A program made the translations under genes and the position numbers. Positions 1 through 5,720 of a DNA stretch of 5,720 nucleotides are shown piece by piece (within the stretch, counting starts at the first letter, position 1; every line of letters starts with the position of its first letter). The DNA is from Candidatus Nanohaloarchaea archaeon (GTDB lineage Archaea > EX4484-52 > GLR71): positions 1-5,720 of the forward strand of contig DAOVHT010000068.1 in assembly GCA_030671745.1 (NCBI GenBank), given 5' to 3'. A model generated the notes under the pieces. It was given only the letters and a program-made list of their open reading frames with translations, made no database searches and had not been told where the DNA came from.

Positions 1-2
1 AC

Positions 3-167
3 GAGGGATATGATGTGTTGCCTAAATCAAAGAGGATATACACTGATGCTCTTATGAGTGGTCGTGTTGTCTTTGAGATTCCTGTAAGTTCTTCGGATCT
101 TAAGTTGAGATACAGTCTGTCGGGTCTTTCAATAAGTGATAGATTCGTCACTTGGTTCTTGCAGTGA
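3..167 (+). CDS. 3' end of a DUF4352-like protein (partial)
   Basis: An open frame runs in from the left edge and stops at TGA 165-167, giving the last 54 residues of a longer protein. The visible part contains ALMSGRVVFEIPVSSSDLKL followed by a short strand region and ends in VTWFLQ. The pattern of a Gly, a hydrophobic VVFEIP strand, then a Leu-Lys-Leu strand near the C-terminus resembles the end of DUF4352-type immunoglobulin-like domains. These usually sit on secreted lipoproteins or surface proteins of archaea and Gram-positive bacteria. The N-terminus, where a signal peptide or lipobox would be, lies outside the window. The assignment rests on pattern memory only. The gene probably belongs to a different unit from what follows, because a new promoter lies in the 42-base gap. 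Confidence 0.6.
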   Translation, partial: EGYDVLPKSKRIYTDALMSGRVVFEIPVSSSDLKLRYSLSGLSISDRFVTWFLQ

Positions 168-179
168 AGTAAAGATACA

Positions 180-187
180 TTTATAAA
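180..187 (+). promoter_or_regulatory. TATA box for the OB-fold gene
   Basis: TTTATAAA lies in the short gap after the stop at 167. Its centre is about 26 bases before the ATG at 210. This is the usual archaeal distance from TATA box to transcription start, so the start would fall on or next to the ATG and the message would be leaderless. The bases just upstream (AAAGATACA, 171-179) are purine-rich as expected of a BRE. No Shine-Dalgarno sequence precedes the ATG. Confidence 0.6.
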
Positions 188-209
188 TTCTTAGAATTCC
201 TTTTACAAT

Positions 210-587
210 ATGGAAGGTATTGTTGAAACTATAAGTGAACCTAAAAAAAGTAGGAATGGTAAACCTTATTTTATAATCGGTATTTCTGGAAATAGTTTTT
301 CGTTGTGGGAACCGTCATATATCGAGAATATCTCTGTGGGAGATACTGTTGAGTATTCTCATTCTGTGTCCGGGAATTTCAAGAACATCACTTCTATTGA
401 GAAAAAGGTTATTGAGAAAGAGAGTGATTATGTGCCTGAAGAGATCAAAACTGAGTACCCAGTGGAGTTTCAGAAAGGTACAGAGGTTGATACTTCAAAT
501 CGGACTGATGAACGTCTCTGCGAGATAAGCAATAAACTGTCTGTCATAATTGAACTTCTTCTGGAAAAGAGTCAGGAACAAAAATAA
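210..587 (+). CDS. small OB-fold-like protein, candidate ssDNA binder
   Basis: This 125-residue protein has two parts. Residues 1-66 read as an OB-fold: MEGIVETISE as strand 1, NGKPYFIIGI as strand 2 (17-26), NSFSLWE with aromatic residues (28-34), the turn ISVGDTVEYS (41-50), and a closing strand around GNFKNITSIE (55-64). The order 'short Gly-Lys turn, aromatic FSLW strand, GD-V turn, FKNI strand' is what small archaeal and viral OB-fold nucleic-acid-binding proteins show. Residues 67-100 are an acidic, probably flexible linker, and 101-120 (ERLCEISNKLSVIIELLLEK) form an amphipathic helix that could mediate oligomerisation or partner contacts. Cytoplasmic: no signal peptide or membrane segment is seen. 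The start is fixed by the TATA box 26 bases upstream. A role in binding ssDNA near the NurA nuclease is inference; an RNA- or protein-binding OB domain is equally compatible. Confidence 0.75.
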   Translation: MEGIVETISEPKKSRNGKPYFIIGISGNSFSLWEPSYIENISVGDTVEYSHSVSGNFKNITSIEKKVIEKESDYVPEEIKTEYPVEFQKGTEVDTSNRTDERLCEISNKLSVIIELLLEKSQEQK

Positions 588-595
588 GATTATTA

Positions 596-612
596 TTTTT
601 TCTTGATTTTTT
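596..612 (+). terminator. T-rich archaeal-type terminator
   Basis: Two runs of six T (596-601 and 607-612) begin 9 bases after the stop codon at 587 and have no stable GC hairpin before them. Such oligo-T stretches are the usual intrinsic termination signal of archaeal RNA polymerase. It would end the OB-fold transcript before the next promoter at about 641. Confidence 0.45.
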
Positions 613-629
613 AAGTTATTTTAATCATA

Positions 630-639
630 TATCCGGATA
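630..639 (+). promoter_or_regulatory. 10-bp palindrome next to the HAD-gene TATA box
   Basis: TATCCGGATA is a perfect 10-bp inverted repeat ending one base before the TATA-like element at 641-650. It overlaps the position expected for the BRE. A dimeric repressor bound here would block TFB/TBP loading, so it is a candidate operator for the HAD-containing transcript. A 10-bp palindrome in A/T-rich DNA can arise by chance, so this is only a suggestion. Confidence 0.2.
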
Positions 640-640
640 A

Positions 641-650
641 ACTATATATG
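641..650 (+). promoter_or_regulatory. TATA box for the HAD-protein transcript
   Basis: ACTATATATG is centred about 31 bases before the ATG at 677. Transcription would start near 671-673 and leave a leader of only a few bases. No Shine-Dalgarno sequence lies in 655-676. This promoter probably also serves the next gene (2689-3597), which overlaps and has no promoter of its own. Confidence 0.5.
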
Positions 651-676
651 CTGTTTCAACTAAAATATTTGTTTAT

Positions 677-2689
677 ATGGGCAGAAAACCTGTTTTTAAG
701 GGTTTATTTGAACTTTTAGGTAAGAGGGTAGTTGAACCTGCAATTGATGGGCATGAAGATGGTGTCGATAGAACTGTACCTAACACAGTACCTAATACAT
801 TTTCTTTAGATCCTGAAGAGAAAGAAGCGGTGGAAGAGATTGCGCAGAAGATGCGGTCTAAGATAACTGAGGATAATCGGGAACGTATCAAGAAGTATTG
901 GGATTTCTGGGACTCTAATGTATTTGAGATGCGAGATGCAAATTCTAATCTTCTGAATACTGGATTGACATATGATAATTTTTTTGTTGATCTTCATTTT
1001 AGAGAGTTTATGAATGAGGGTTTTAAAAAACCTAATGTGGCTGTGTTTGATGTTGATAATACTCTTTTTCTTGATGGAAATCTTACATACAATCCTCATA
1101 GTAAAATGATGGGGTTGATGGATATGGGTGTCAAGCTTGGTAGTTTTAACTCTCCTGATGTTCTTTTCTCTGATTATAATGATATGTCTGATATCTCTCG
1201 TGGTGGTAAGAAAATAATCAGTGCTGAAGGTATATATGATTTTCAAAATCTTTCAAAGATGGATATGCATCTGAGTCGTGGTTTTGCTGAGATCTATAAT
1301 CTTCATAAGAAAGATGGGGCTGATGCATTTTTTGAAACAAAACTTCAGTTCTTGAAAGAGATGTGTGCACATCCTGAAAAGACTTGCATATCACAGACTT
1401 GTTTCCATGATATAATGTTATTACGAAAGTTTTATGATACGGTTGCTTTCATAACACTTTCTGATAATGATGTTGCAAAAGTTTTATTTGAGATCTCTGA
1501 TTTTGTGATGCCTAAGTCGACAGATTTCGGAGAGTTGATGAGTATTGGCAGCAGTTTTAGGTTGGGCGCAAGAAAGATAGACTTGACTGATGATAACAGT
1601 TTAAGACAATCTGTTAATCTTGCATTTGGACCTAAAAAAGTCAATATGTTAAATAATTATTTTGTACGTTCGGGCGTAAGTGAAAAGATGAGGGCGATAA
1701 GTACAATATCTGACATTCTTTCTTCAGATCCTACTGCGATGGTTTCAGATGATATTAGTGCCTATGAAGATGTTTGTGGTCTTGATTATCCTCTTGCAGT
1801 TGTTGCATATGGTGTGGATTCTAAACAGGTAACTCTTATGCTTACAAGTGATAATGTTGAAGATTTTTCGAGTCTTAAAGATATGTCTTCAGAGGATGGT
1901 GTAGGTAGGGTTATATGTAACTTTGTTGAGAATGATAAAAATTGTGGGTGGGGTGAAATTATAGAAGGGTATGCCTCTCAAAATGGTATATCTTTCAATA
2001 AGATTGAAAAGGCTACTGATGTTGTAACCCTTGAACTTTTTGAGCAGTCTATAAAGACAATGCTTCTTGATTATGGGTATGATGGAATAAAATACATCTG
2101 CGGGGAACTTGAAGGTATAAAATCACTTATTGATGAGTATCAGAAAGTTGGTGATGATGATATACTTGAGGACATAAAAGATGGTTTTGAATCGTTGTAT
2201 GTCCATATGTGCGATAAGTATCATGGTGATATATATGACCAATCTGATGTTAATGGTTATGATACTTTGTTTCTTAAACTTCTTAAACTTGAAATAAAAG
2301 ATATAACTAAAGGATATGGTAGGCTTAAACAACCCGGTTTCAGGTTATATACGAGTGGTCTCTGGAATTTAGATATAGGGGTTATTGAAAAGATAGGAAA
2401 AACTATGGTTGGTATGGATGACGAATATACAAAATCTATGTATGACTTTGCAGGGATGTCAGCTGTGGGTACGGGTTTGTCTTCTCAAATATTGGCTGTC
2501 CCAGATGATATCAAAAATATATATACAAAAATTAATCATGATCTATTCGGTGAGATTGCCAGGATGTTTTTGGATCCAGAAAGGTCTTCTCAATTTTTAA
2601 CAGGGGCATATAATAATGGTTCTGGGACTTTGTCAATTTTAGAGAAGAGAATGTGTCTGAATGAGACTTTTTTTCAACTTATGAATTAA
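677..2689 (+). CDS. large HAD-superfamily phosphatase-like protein with unknown C-terminal extension
   Basis: This 670-residue protein carries the four HAD motifs in order. Motif I is VAVFDVDNTLF (121-131; nucleophile D125, acid/base D127, T129). Motif II is the strand VAFITLSD (256-263; T260 or S262). Motif III is K337 in GVSEKMRA. Motif IV is TAMVSDD (353-359; D358, D359). About 120 residues between motifs I and II would form a C1-type cap. HAD enzymes with this set are mostly Mg-dependent phosphatases acting through an aspartyl-phosphate; the substrate here cannot be read from sequence. Residues 1-70 are a basic tip, a duplicated VPNT, and a charged helix. Residues ~380-670 are helix-rich and unrecognised; they contain a cluster of Gly and Ser residues (GMSAVGTGLSSQ, 593-604). 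No signal peptide or membrane segment is seen, so it is likely cytoplasmic. The start is supported by the TATA box upstream. It overlaps the next gene by one base, suggesting coupled synthesis and perhaps a complex. The HAD fold call is fairly sure; the function is not. Confidence 0.8.
   Translation: MGRKPVFKGLFELLGKRVVEPAIDGHEDGVDRTVPNTVPNTFSLDPEEKEAVEEIAQKMRSKITEDNRERIKKYWDFWDSNVFEMRDANSNLLNTGLTYDNFFVDLHFREFMNEGFKKPNVAVFDVDNTLFLDGNLTYNPHSKMMGLMDMGVKLGSFNSPDVLFSDYNDMSDISRGGKKIISAEGIYDFQNLSKMDMHLSRGFAEIYNLHKKDGADAFFETKLQFLKEMCAHPEKTCISQTCFHDIMLLRKFYDTVAFITLSDNDVAKVLFEISDFVMPKSTDFGELMSIGSSFRLGARKIDLTDDNSLRQSVNLAFGPKKVNMLNNYFVRSGVSEKMRAISTISDILSSDPTAMVSDDISAYEDVCGLDYPLAVVAYGVDSKQVTLMLTSDNVEDFSSLKDMSSEDGVGRVICNFVENDKNCGWGEIIEGYASQNGISFNKIEKATDVVTLELFEQSIKTMLLDYGYDGIKYICGELEGIKSLIDEYQKVGDDDILEDIKDGFESLYVHMCDKYHGDIYDQSDVNGYDTLFLKLLKLEIKDITKGYGRLKQPGFRLYTSGLWNLDIGVIEKIGKTMVGMDDEYTKSMYDFAGMSAVGTGLSSQILAVPDDIKNIYTKINHDLFGEIARMFLDPERSSQFLTGAYNNGSGTLSILEKRMCLNETFFQLMN
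776..799 (+). repeat. tandem 12-bp repeat inside the HAD gene
   Basis: GTACCTAACACA (776-787) is followed directly by GTACCTAATACA (788-799), differing at one base. The repeat adds four residues, giving VPNTVPNT at positions 34-41. This lies in the low-complexity N-terminal region before the first predicted helix, so the copy number may vary without harm. It looks like a recent slippage duplication. Confidence 0.6.
2271..2290 (+). repeat. perfect 9-bp tandem repeat inside the HAD gene
   Basis: The unit TTCTTAAAC occurs twice in a row and runs two bases into a third copy (2271-2290). It encodes part of FLKLLKLEI (residues 532-540), a leucine-rich helix in the C-terminal extension. The unit is a multiple of three, so slippage would add or remove three residues and keep the frame. 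Confidence 0.5.
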
Positions 2690-3597
2690 TGTGGTGGGAT
2701 AAGTTTATGGGTGATATGAGTGTGGATGAGAATTGTTATGAGAATATGAGGTCTGCATTATATGGACTTAAAGATTATGCGCATTTTATTTCAGATAATT
2801 TAGTGGAGGTATTGTCTGAGATAAAGAATGATAAATCTTTATTTGATAGTTCTGAGTTTGTCCTTCTTGATGTGGACTATTATACTATTCTTTTTGGGAT
2901 GAAAGAGTATCTTTCAGGAGAATCTAGGGTAAGTGGGATATCACTGACACAGAGTTTAGATAATACTATCAAACTTATTGAAAAGTCAGATGATGCAGTT
3001 TATGATGGTGCAATCTATGAGATTGATTCAAATGAAAAAATTAAGATTAATCTTGGGAAAATTGGAATGTTATCAGATTATATCGAACAGTTGAAAGGGG
3101 TTCGTGAATCTTTTGATAGGGGTCTATATCGTTCATTGATATATAAAGATGTTCTTCAACGGTATCTAGGTAAGATTGATAATCTGGATCATGAGGTTGA
3201 GAATAGAAGTCAGTTTGAGAATGAGTCTGAAAAGACTAAATTTCTTATAAAATCGTCATTATTGATCTATGTCGGATTAAATTTTGTTTTTGAGAAATTA
3301 ATCGATATAAATAAAGATTTATGCGATAATGGTTTTTGGGTTGTCGGCAGTGATTTTATTGAAAATATTGATGTGTCGTTCATTAATTCTGACAGGACTA
3401 TCTCTTTTGTGAAAGATATCATTAAAAATGAATTTCGTCTGTCTTCTTATTTGGGGAAGTCTATTGATCCTGAAGTTATGGCGATTATTGAAAATGAAAT
3501 TAGTGATGAGTTTAAATCTGAAAAGGTGGATAGGATTCTTGAAGCTGTATGTGATGCTTATTCTCCAAAAGGGTCTCAACTGAAATCAAACATTTAA
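2689..3597 (+). CDS. unrecognised acidic helical protein, coupled to the HAD protein
   Basis: I do not recognise this 302-residue protein. It is rich in Asp, Glu, Lys, Ile and Leu and appears mostly helical, with long charged helices around 35-50, 125-165 and 235-290. A hydrophobic stretch at 188-201 (KSSLLIYVGLNFVF) is too short and mixed to call a membrane segment. No nucleotide-binding or nuclease motif is visible. The frame opens in a TAATG overlap with the HAD gene, a classic sign of translational coupling, so the two products probably act together. A second in-frame ATG at 2707 follows GGTGGG (2692-2697) at a spacing that could serve as a Shine-Dalgarno site, so the true protein may begin at residue 7 (MGDMSV). 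The sequence runs to within 23 bases of the NurA start. A structural or adaptor subunit is a guess. Confidence 0.7.
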   Translation: MWWDKFMGDMSVDENCYENMRSALYGLKDYAHFISDNLVEVLSEIKNDKSLFDSSEFVLLDVDYYTILFGMKEYLSGESRVSGISLTQSLDNTIKLIEKSDDAVYDGAIYEIDSNEKIKINLGKIGMLSDYIEQLKGVRESFDRGLYRSLIYKDVLQRYLGKIDNLDHEVENRSQFENESEKTKFLIKSSLLIYVGLNFVFEKLIDINKDLCDNGFWVVGSDFIENIDVSFINSDRTISFVKDIIKNEFRLSSYLGKSIDPEVMAIIENEISDEFKSEKVDRILEAVCDAYSPKGSQLKSNI

Positions 3598-3600
3598 TAT
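3593..3600 (+). promoter_or_regulatory. TATA-like box for the nurA-type gene
   Basis: TTTAATAT overlaps the stop codon of the preceding gene (TAA 3595-3597). Its centre is about 24 bases before the ATG at 3620, which fits a leaderless start. NurA could therefore be transcribed separately as well as by read-through from 677. The 11-mer around it (ATTTAATATTT, 3592-3602) recurs at the right edge of the window. Confidence 0.45.
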
Positions 3601-3619
3601 TTCGCAGTCTATTTTATCT

Positions 3620-4702
3620 ATGGGTGCGGATATAACTTCTGATATTGATGCAATTACAGCAGACCTTGTCGGTTGGGATAAAAAGATATTGTCTGTTGCT
3701 AAGATACTTAGGGATAAGAATAAAAGTTCTGATTCCGGTGGTTGCGGTAATTTCCTGGAGGATAATTTGTCTGTCAAGGTTGAACCTGATAATTCATCAA
3801 ATCTTATTGTGGGCGGCATTGATGGGGGTCTTCTTCAGAAGGAGTACCATGGGGTCAATATCATCATCACTCGGGCTGTTTGCGCGGTTTTCAAGTATAA
3901 GGACAGAAAGCTTTCAGATTCAGACTATTATCCGTCTGCATTTCCGTCACCTAAGATAAAAGTCGTCAAGTCATCTTTTGATCCTTCTAGTTTTTCGTCA
4001 GTTGCATCTATCTTCAGGCTTGAGGGTGAGCTTGGGCTTGCCTGTGATATGCTTTCCACACAGAATGATATGGATCTTCTTTTCCTTGACGGGTCTTTGA
4101 CACTTCATCCGTCAGTCTTGGGTGGTGTTGGTCCTATTAAGAAGGGATATGAAGACCTTGTAGGGACTGTGAAACGTATGTATCTGTTGGCGCTTGAAAA
4201 AAAGACAATACTGTCTGGCATTGTGGAAGATTCTAGAAGCCAGGCATTCATCAAGAATTGCAGGTCTATGCTTGATGTGGATGATGTCAAGTCTCTTGAG
4301 AATGTCAAGGATACGCATCTTTTGACTTATCTTCTTTCTGTGGGGGAAAGGACTTCTGTTTTCAGGACTGTTGACGATAATGGTGGTGTCTCTTCTGAAG
4401 TTAAAGGTTTTGAGAATAATCTTTTTTCATTCTATATCCGGACGTCAGAGTTTGACAGGGCTTTGCGGGTGGATTTTGTCGCAAAAGAGAATCCTGTCGC
4501 GGTTGCATCTAAAATTGCGTCATCTATATTTTCAATGTCAAGACATAACAGTGCGTATGGGATACCTCCTGTCATAATTGATGCTGACCAGAGAGCTAAG
4601 CTTTCAGGTGATGAACTTATGTCTGTTGAGAATGAGATAAAACGTGGCGCGGGGCGTCTTGCATCATTTTCTGAACTTAGGCGGAATTCCAGACCAGTTT
4701 GA
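3620..4702 (+). CDS. nurA: NurA-family 5'-3' nuclease
   Basis: NurA is an RNase H-like, metal-dependent nuclease that works with the HerA translocase in DNA end resection in archaea; related pairs occur in defence systems. This 360-residue protein has the family layout and length. Motif I is VGGIDGG (64-70, D68). The helix RLEGELGLACDML (133-145) carries candidate acidic residues E135 and E137. The second core strand is LLFLDGSLTLHP (153-164, D157). IVEDSRSQAF (201-210) and DTHLLTYLL (231-239) follow. FYIRTSE...LRVDF (271-286) is the late strand pair, and the C-terminal signature is YGIPPVIIDADQRAKLSGDE (313-332). From memory, many NurA proteins have Lys where E203 stands and His where D323 stands, so the active site may be variant. 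No signal or membrane segment is seen. The start is supported by the TATA-like box upstream. Codon use is distinctive: no TTA among about 36 leucines, and higher GC than its neighbours. No HerA is in the window. Confidence 0.85.
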   Translation: MGADITSDIDAITADLVGWDKKILSVAKILRDKNKSSDSGGCGNFLEDNLSVKVEPDNSSNLIVGGIDGGLLQKEYHGVNIIITRAVCAVFKYKDRKLSDSDYYPSAFPSPKIKVVKSSFDPSSFSSVASIFRLEGELGLACDMLSTQNDMDLLFLDGSLTLHPSVLGGVGPIKKGYEDLVGTVKRMYLLALEKKTILSGIVEDSRSQAFIKNCRSMLDVDDVKSLENVKDTHLLTYLLSVGERTSVFRTVDDNGGVSSEVKGFENNLFSFYIRTSEFDRALRVDFVAKENPVAVASKIASSIFSMSRHNSAYGIPPVIIDADQRAKLSGDELMSVENEIKRGAGRLASFSELRRNSRPV

Positions 4703-4715
4703 GTTTTGTGTGCGG

Positions 4716-4720
4716 TTTTT
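4716..4720 (+). terminator. possible T-run terminator after nurA
   Basis: A T5 run (4716-4720) lies 14 bases after the NurA stop codon at 4702, in a T/G-rich stretch. It is short, so termination may be partial. A new TATA-like region follows at about 4746. Confidence 0.25.
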
Positions 4721-4745
4721 GTGATTGTTACCTTCAAGGGGTATC

Positions 4746-4761
4746 TTTATAATGTTATATG
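4746..4761 (+). promoter_or_regulatory. TATA-like region for the last gene
   Basis: Two overlapping candidates are present: TTTATAAT (4746-4753) and GTTATATG (4754-4761). The first would place the transcription start near 4775, the second near 4784. Both fall just before the ATG at 4786 and after the ATG at 4759. This is the main reason for choosing the downstream start for the following gene. Confidence 0.45.
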
Positions 4762-4785
4762 TGCTTTATATTTTCTGTGCGTTTT

Positions 4786-5703
4786 ATGTGTGATGTTTCT
4801 TCAGAGTCAAAAATTCAGGATTATGGATTAAATTGGGAATCGATTCTTAGAGGTACTGATGGTTCTTTTAAAAAAGAGGTTTATCCTCGTACCGTTTCTG
4901 AGTTGTTGGATTCTGTTTTTGTTTATTTGGATAATTTAACTAATCATTGTGTTTTTGATTTTTATATTGATAATAATTGTCCTAATAATACGATTTCTAT
5001 TCCTAATAAAATGGAGAAATTAACCGATATTATTGAGTTTGTAAAAAATTATAGTTTTGATAATCCTAAGATGAAATACCTTGATACTTTTGTAAAGCCA
5101 CTTATGGTGATTAAGGATGATATTAATAATGTTGTTGGTATTTTGAGTAATGGGAATACTTGTACTATGGCTAATGCAGAAGCAGAGTATAAACAAATAT
5201 TATTTAATAGTTTAGGTCGTGATATTGAATCTATTAAAAAAAGTTTAAATGAAAATATTTCTGATAAACAAAAGAAAAAAGAATATAGATTAGTGCCTTT
5301 TGGTCTTGATAAATTATATATGGATGAAAAATATTCAGATAAACATATTTTTGAGATACAAAAACCGTTTGATGTTCTTCTTTGTCTTCCTGTGACTGAT
5401 AAAGGTGAACCATTGAATGTTGATTTAGATACTTTAAAGAAATATTTGTTAGATGAACAAATTGAAAATCTGTTAAATATTCAACATCTCAAAATAAGTA
5501 CTCAATGTACAGATGTCTATGGTGTGAAGAGATATGATGTGAGATTAACAAAAGGTGGTAAAGGATATAGAGATTCTATTTTGACAAAGAATGCATCAAA
5601 ATTTGATTTTTTGGTACCTCAAGATTTTTGGCATCCTTTATCTCGTTCGTCAGAGATGCTTTTGATGTTGCCAAAAAGTAAATCTGTATCAAATAGGCAT
5701 TAA
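4786..5703 (+). CDS. unrecognised A/T-rich protein downstream of nurA
   Basis: I do not recognise this protein of 305 residues (314 if it starts at 4759). The start at 4786 is preferred because TATA-like boxes lie about 28-37 bases upstream, and because the nine extra residues (MCFIFSVRF) overlap the promoter. The N-terminal half (about 1-160) looks helical and polar. A lysine-rich linker (KQKKKEYR near residue 163) joins it to a C-terminal part with mixed strands and helices, including FEIQKPFDVLLCLPV, then TDVYGVKRYDVRLTKGGKGYRD cut by turns, and FDFLVPQDFWHPL close to the end. No signal peptide, membrane span, zinc-binding set, nuclease motif or P-loop is visible. It is much more A/T-rich than the nuclease gene before it: TTA encodes about 14 of 34 leucines here and none there. 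This suggests a separate origin. It is not an obvious HerA. Confidence 0.65.
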   Translation: MCDVSSESKIQDYGLNWESILRGTDGSFKKEVYPRTVSELLDSVFVYLDNLTNHCVFDFYIDNNCPNNTISIPNKMEKLTDIIEFVKNYSFDNPKMKYLDTFVKPLMVIKDDINNVVGILSNGNTCTMANAEAEYKQILFNSLGRDIESIKKSLNENISDKQKKKEYRLVPFGLDKLYMDEKYSDKHIFEIQKPFDVLLCLPVTDKGEPLNVDLDTLKKYLLDEQIENLLNIQHLKISTQCTDVYGVKRYDVRLTKGGKGYRDSILTKNASKFDFLVPQDFWHPLSRSSEMLLMLPKSKSVSNRH

Positions 5704-5708
5704 TTGTA

Positions 5709-5716
5709 TTTAATAT
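5709..5716 (+). promoter_or_regulatory. candidate TATA box for a gene beyond the right edge
   Basis: TTTAATAT within ATTTAATATTT (5708-5718) is identical over 11 bases to the sequence in front of the nuclease gene (3592-3602). It also sits just after a stop codon. With the same spacing, a start codon would be expected near 5733-5738, outside the window. Confidence 0.3.
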
Positions 5717-5720
5717 TTAT

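Noticed and set aside
806..1246. Minus-strand open frame of 146 codons inside the HAD gene
   Set aside because: It lies entirely opposite a gene with clear HAD motifs, and its product is a low-complexity Ile/Lys/His/Arg-rich sequence typical of an antisense shadow.
3177..3300. Membrane segment in the 302-residue protein (around KSSLLIYVGLNFVF)
   Set aside because: The hydrophobic run is about 14 residues and flanked by charged helix on both sides. It fits a buried helix better than a membrane span.
3645..3959. Second plus-strand frame of 104 codons inside nurA
   Set aside because: It is a shifted reading of nurA. The NurA frame carries the family motifs, and no separate promoter or ribosome site supports the inner frame.
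4432..4737. Minus-strand open frame of 101 codons over the end of nurA
   Set aside because: It is antisense to the conserved NurA C-terminal signature and has no recognisable domain. Its start region overlaps only the short gap after nurA.
4729..4743. Small hairpin TACC...GGTA before the last gene
   Set aside because: The stem is only four strong pairs plus G-T pairs and lacks a following T-run, so it does not make a convincing terminator or RNA element.
4759..4785. Upstream start for the last gene, adding MCFIFSVRF
   Set aside because: The ATG at 4759 lies inside the TATA-like region and would fall before the predicted transcript start. It remains possible if transcription reads through from nurA.
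1..5720. CRISPR array, tRNA, rRNA or insertion sequence
   Set aside because: I saw no spaced direct repeats, no cloverleaf-like tRNA sequence, no rRNA stretch, and no transposase or terminal inverted repeats. The window is almost fully coding.

Overview
The window looks archaeal, with every gene on the plus strand. Three things point that way. There is a recognisable NurA-type nuclease gene. A/T-rich TATA-like boxes sit about 24-31 bases upstream of several start codons, so the messages would be leaderless or nearly so. Short T-runs, not GC hairpins, follow some genes. I cannot name the lineage; a low-GC euryarchaeon or a related group is a guess.

Layout: (1) 3-167 is the 3' end of a gene whose last ~54 residues resemble the C-terminus of DUF4352-type surface/lipoprotein domains. 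(2) 210-587 is a small protein with an OB-fold-like N-terminal half and a short C-terminal helix, behind its own TATA box and followed by two T6 runs. (3) 677-2689 is a 670-residue protein with all four HAD-superfamily motifs and a ~290-residue C-terminal extension I do not recognise. (4) 2689-3597 overlaps gene 3 by one base (TAATG) and encodes an unrecognised acidic, helix-rich protein. (5) 3620-4702 is a NurA-family nuclease with a TATA-like box overlapping the stop of gene 4. (6) 4786-5703 (possible upstream start 4759) is an unrecognised protein with much lower GC and very different leucine codon use. The last bases repeat the 11-mer that forms the NurA TATA-like region, so another gene probably begins just past the right edge.

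How the genes may work together is inference. An OB-fold candidate ssDNA binder, a HAD phosphatase-like protein coupled to a helical partner, and a NurA nuclease lie in a row, which could be a DNA-processing or defence cassette. NurA normally works with the HerA translocase; no HerA is in this window, and no P-loop ATPase is visible in any of the proteins. The sequences flanking the window would decide whether this is a HerA-NurA repair locus with extra genes or something new.
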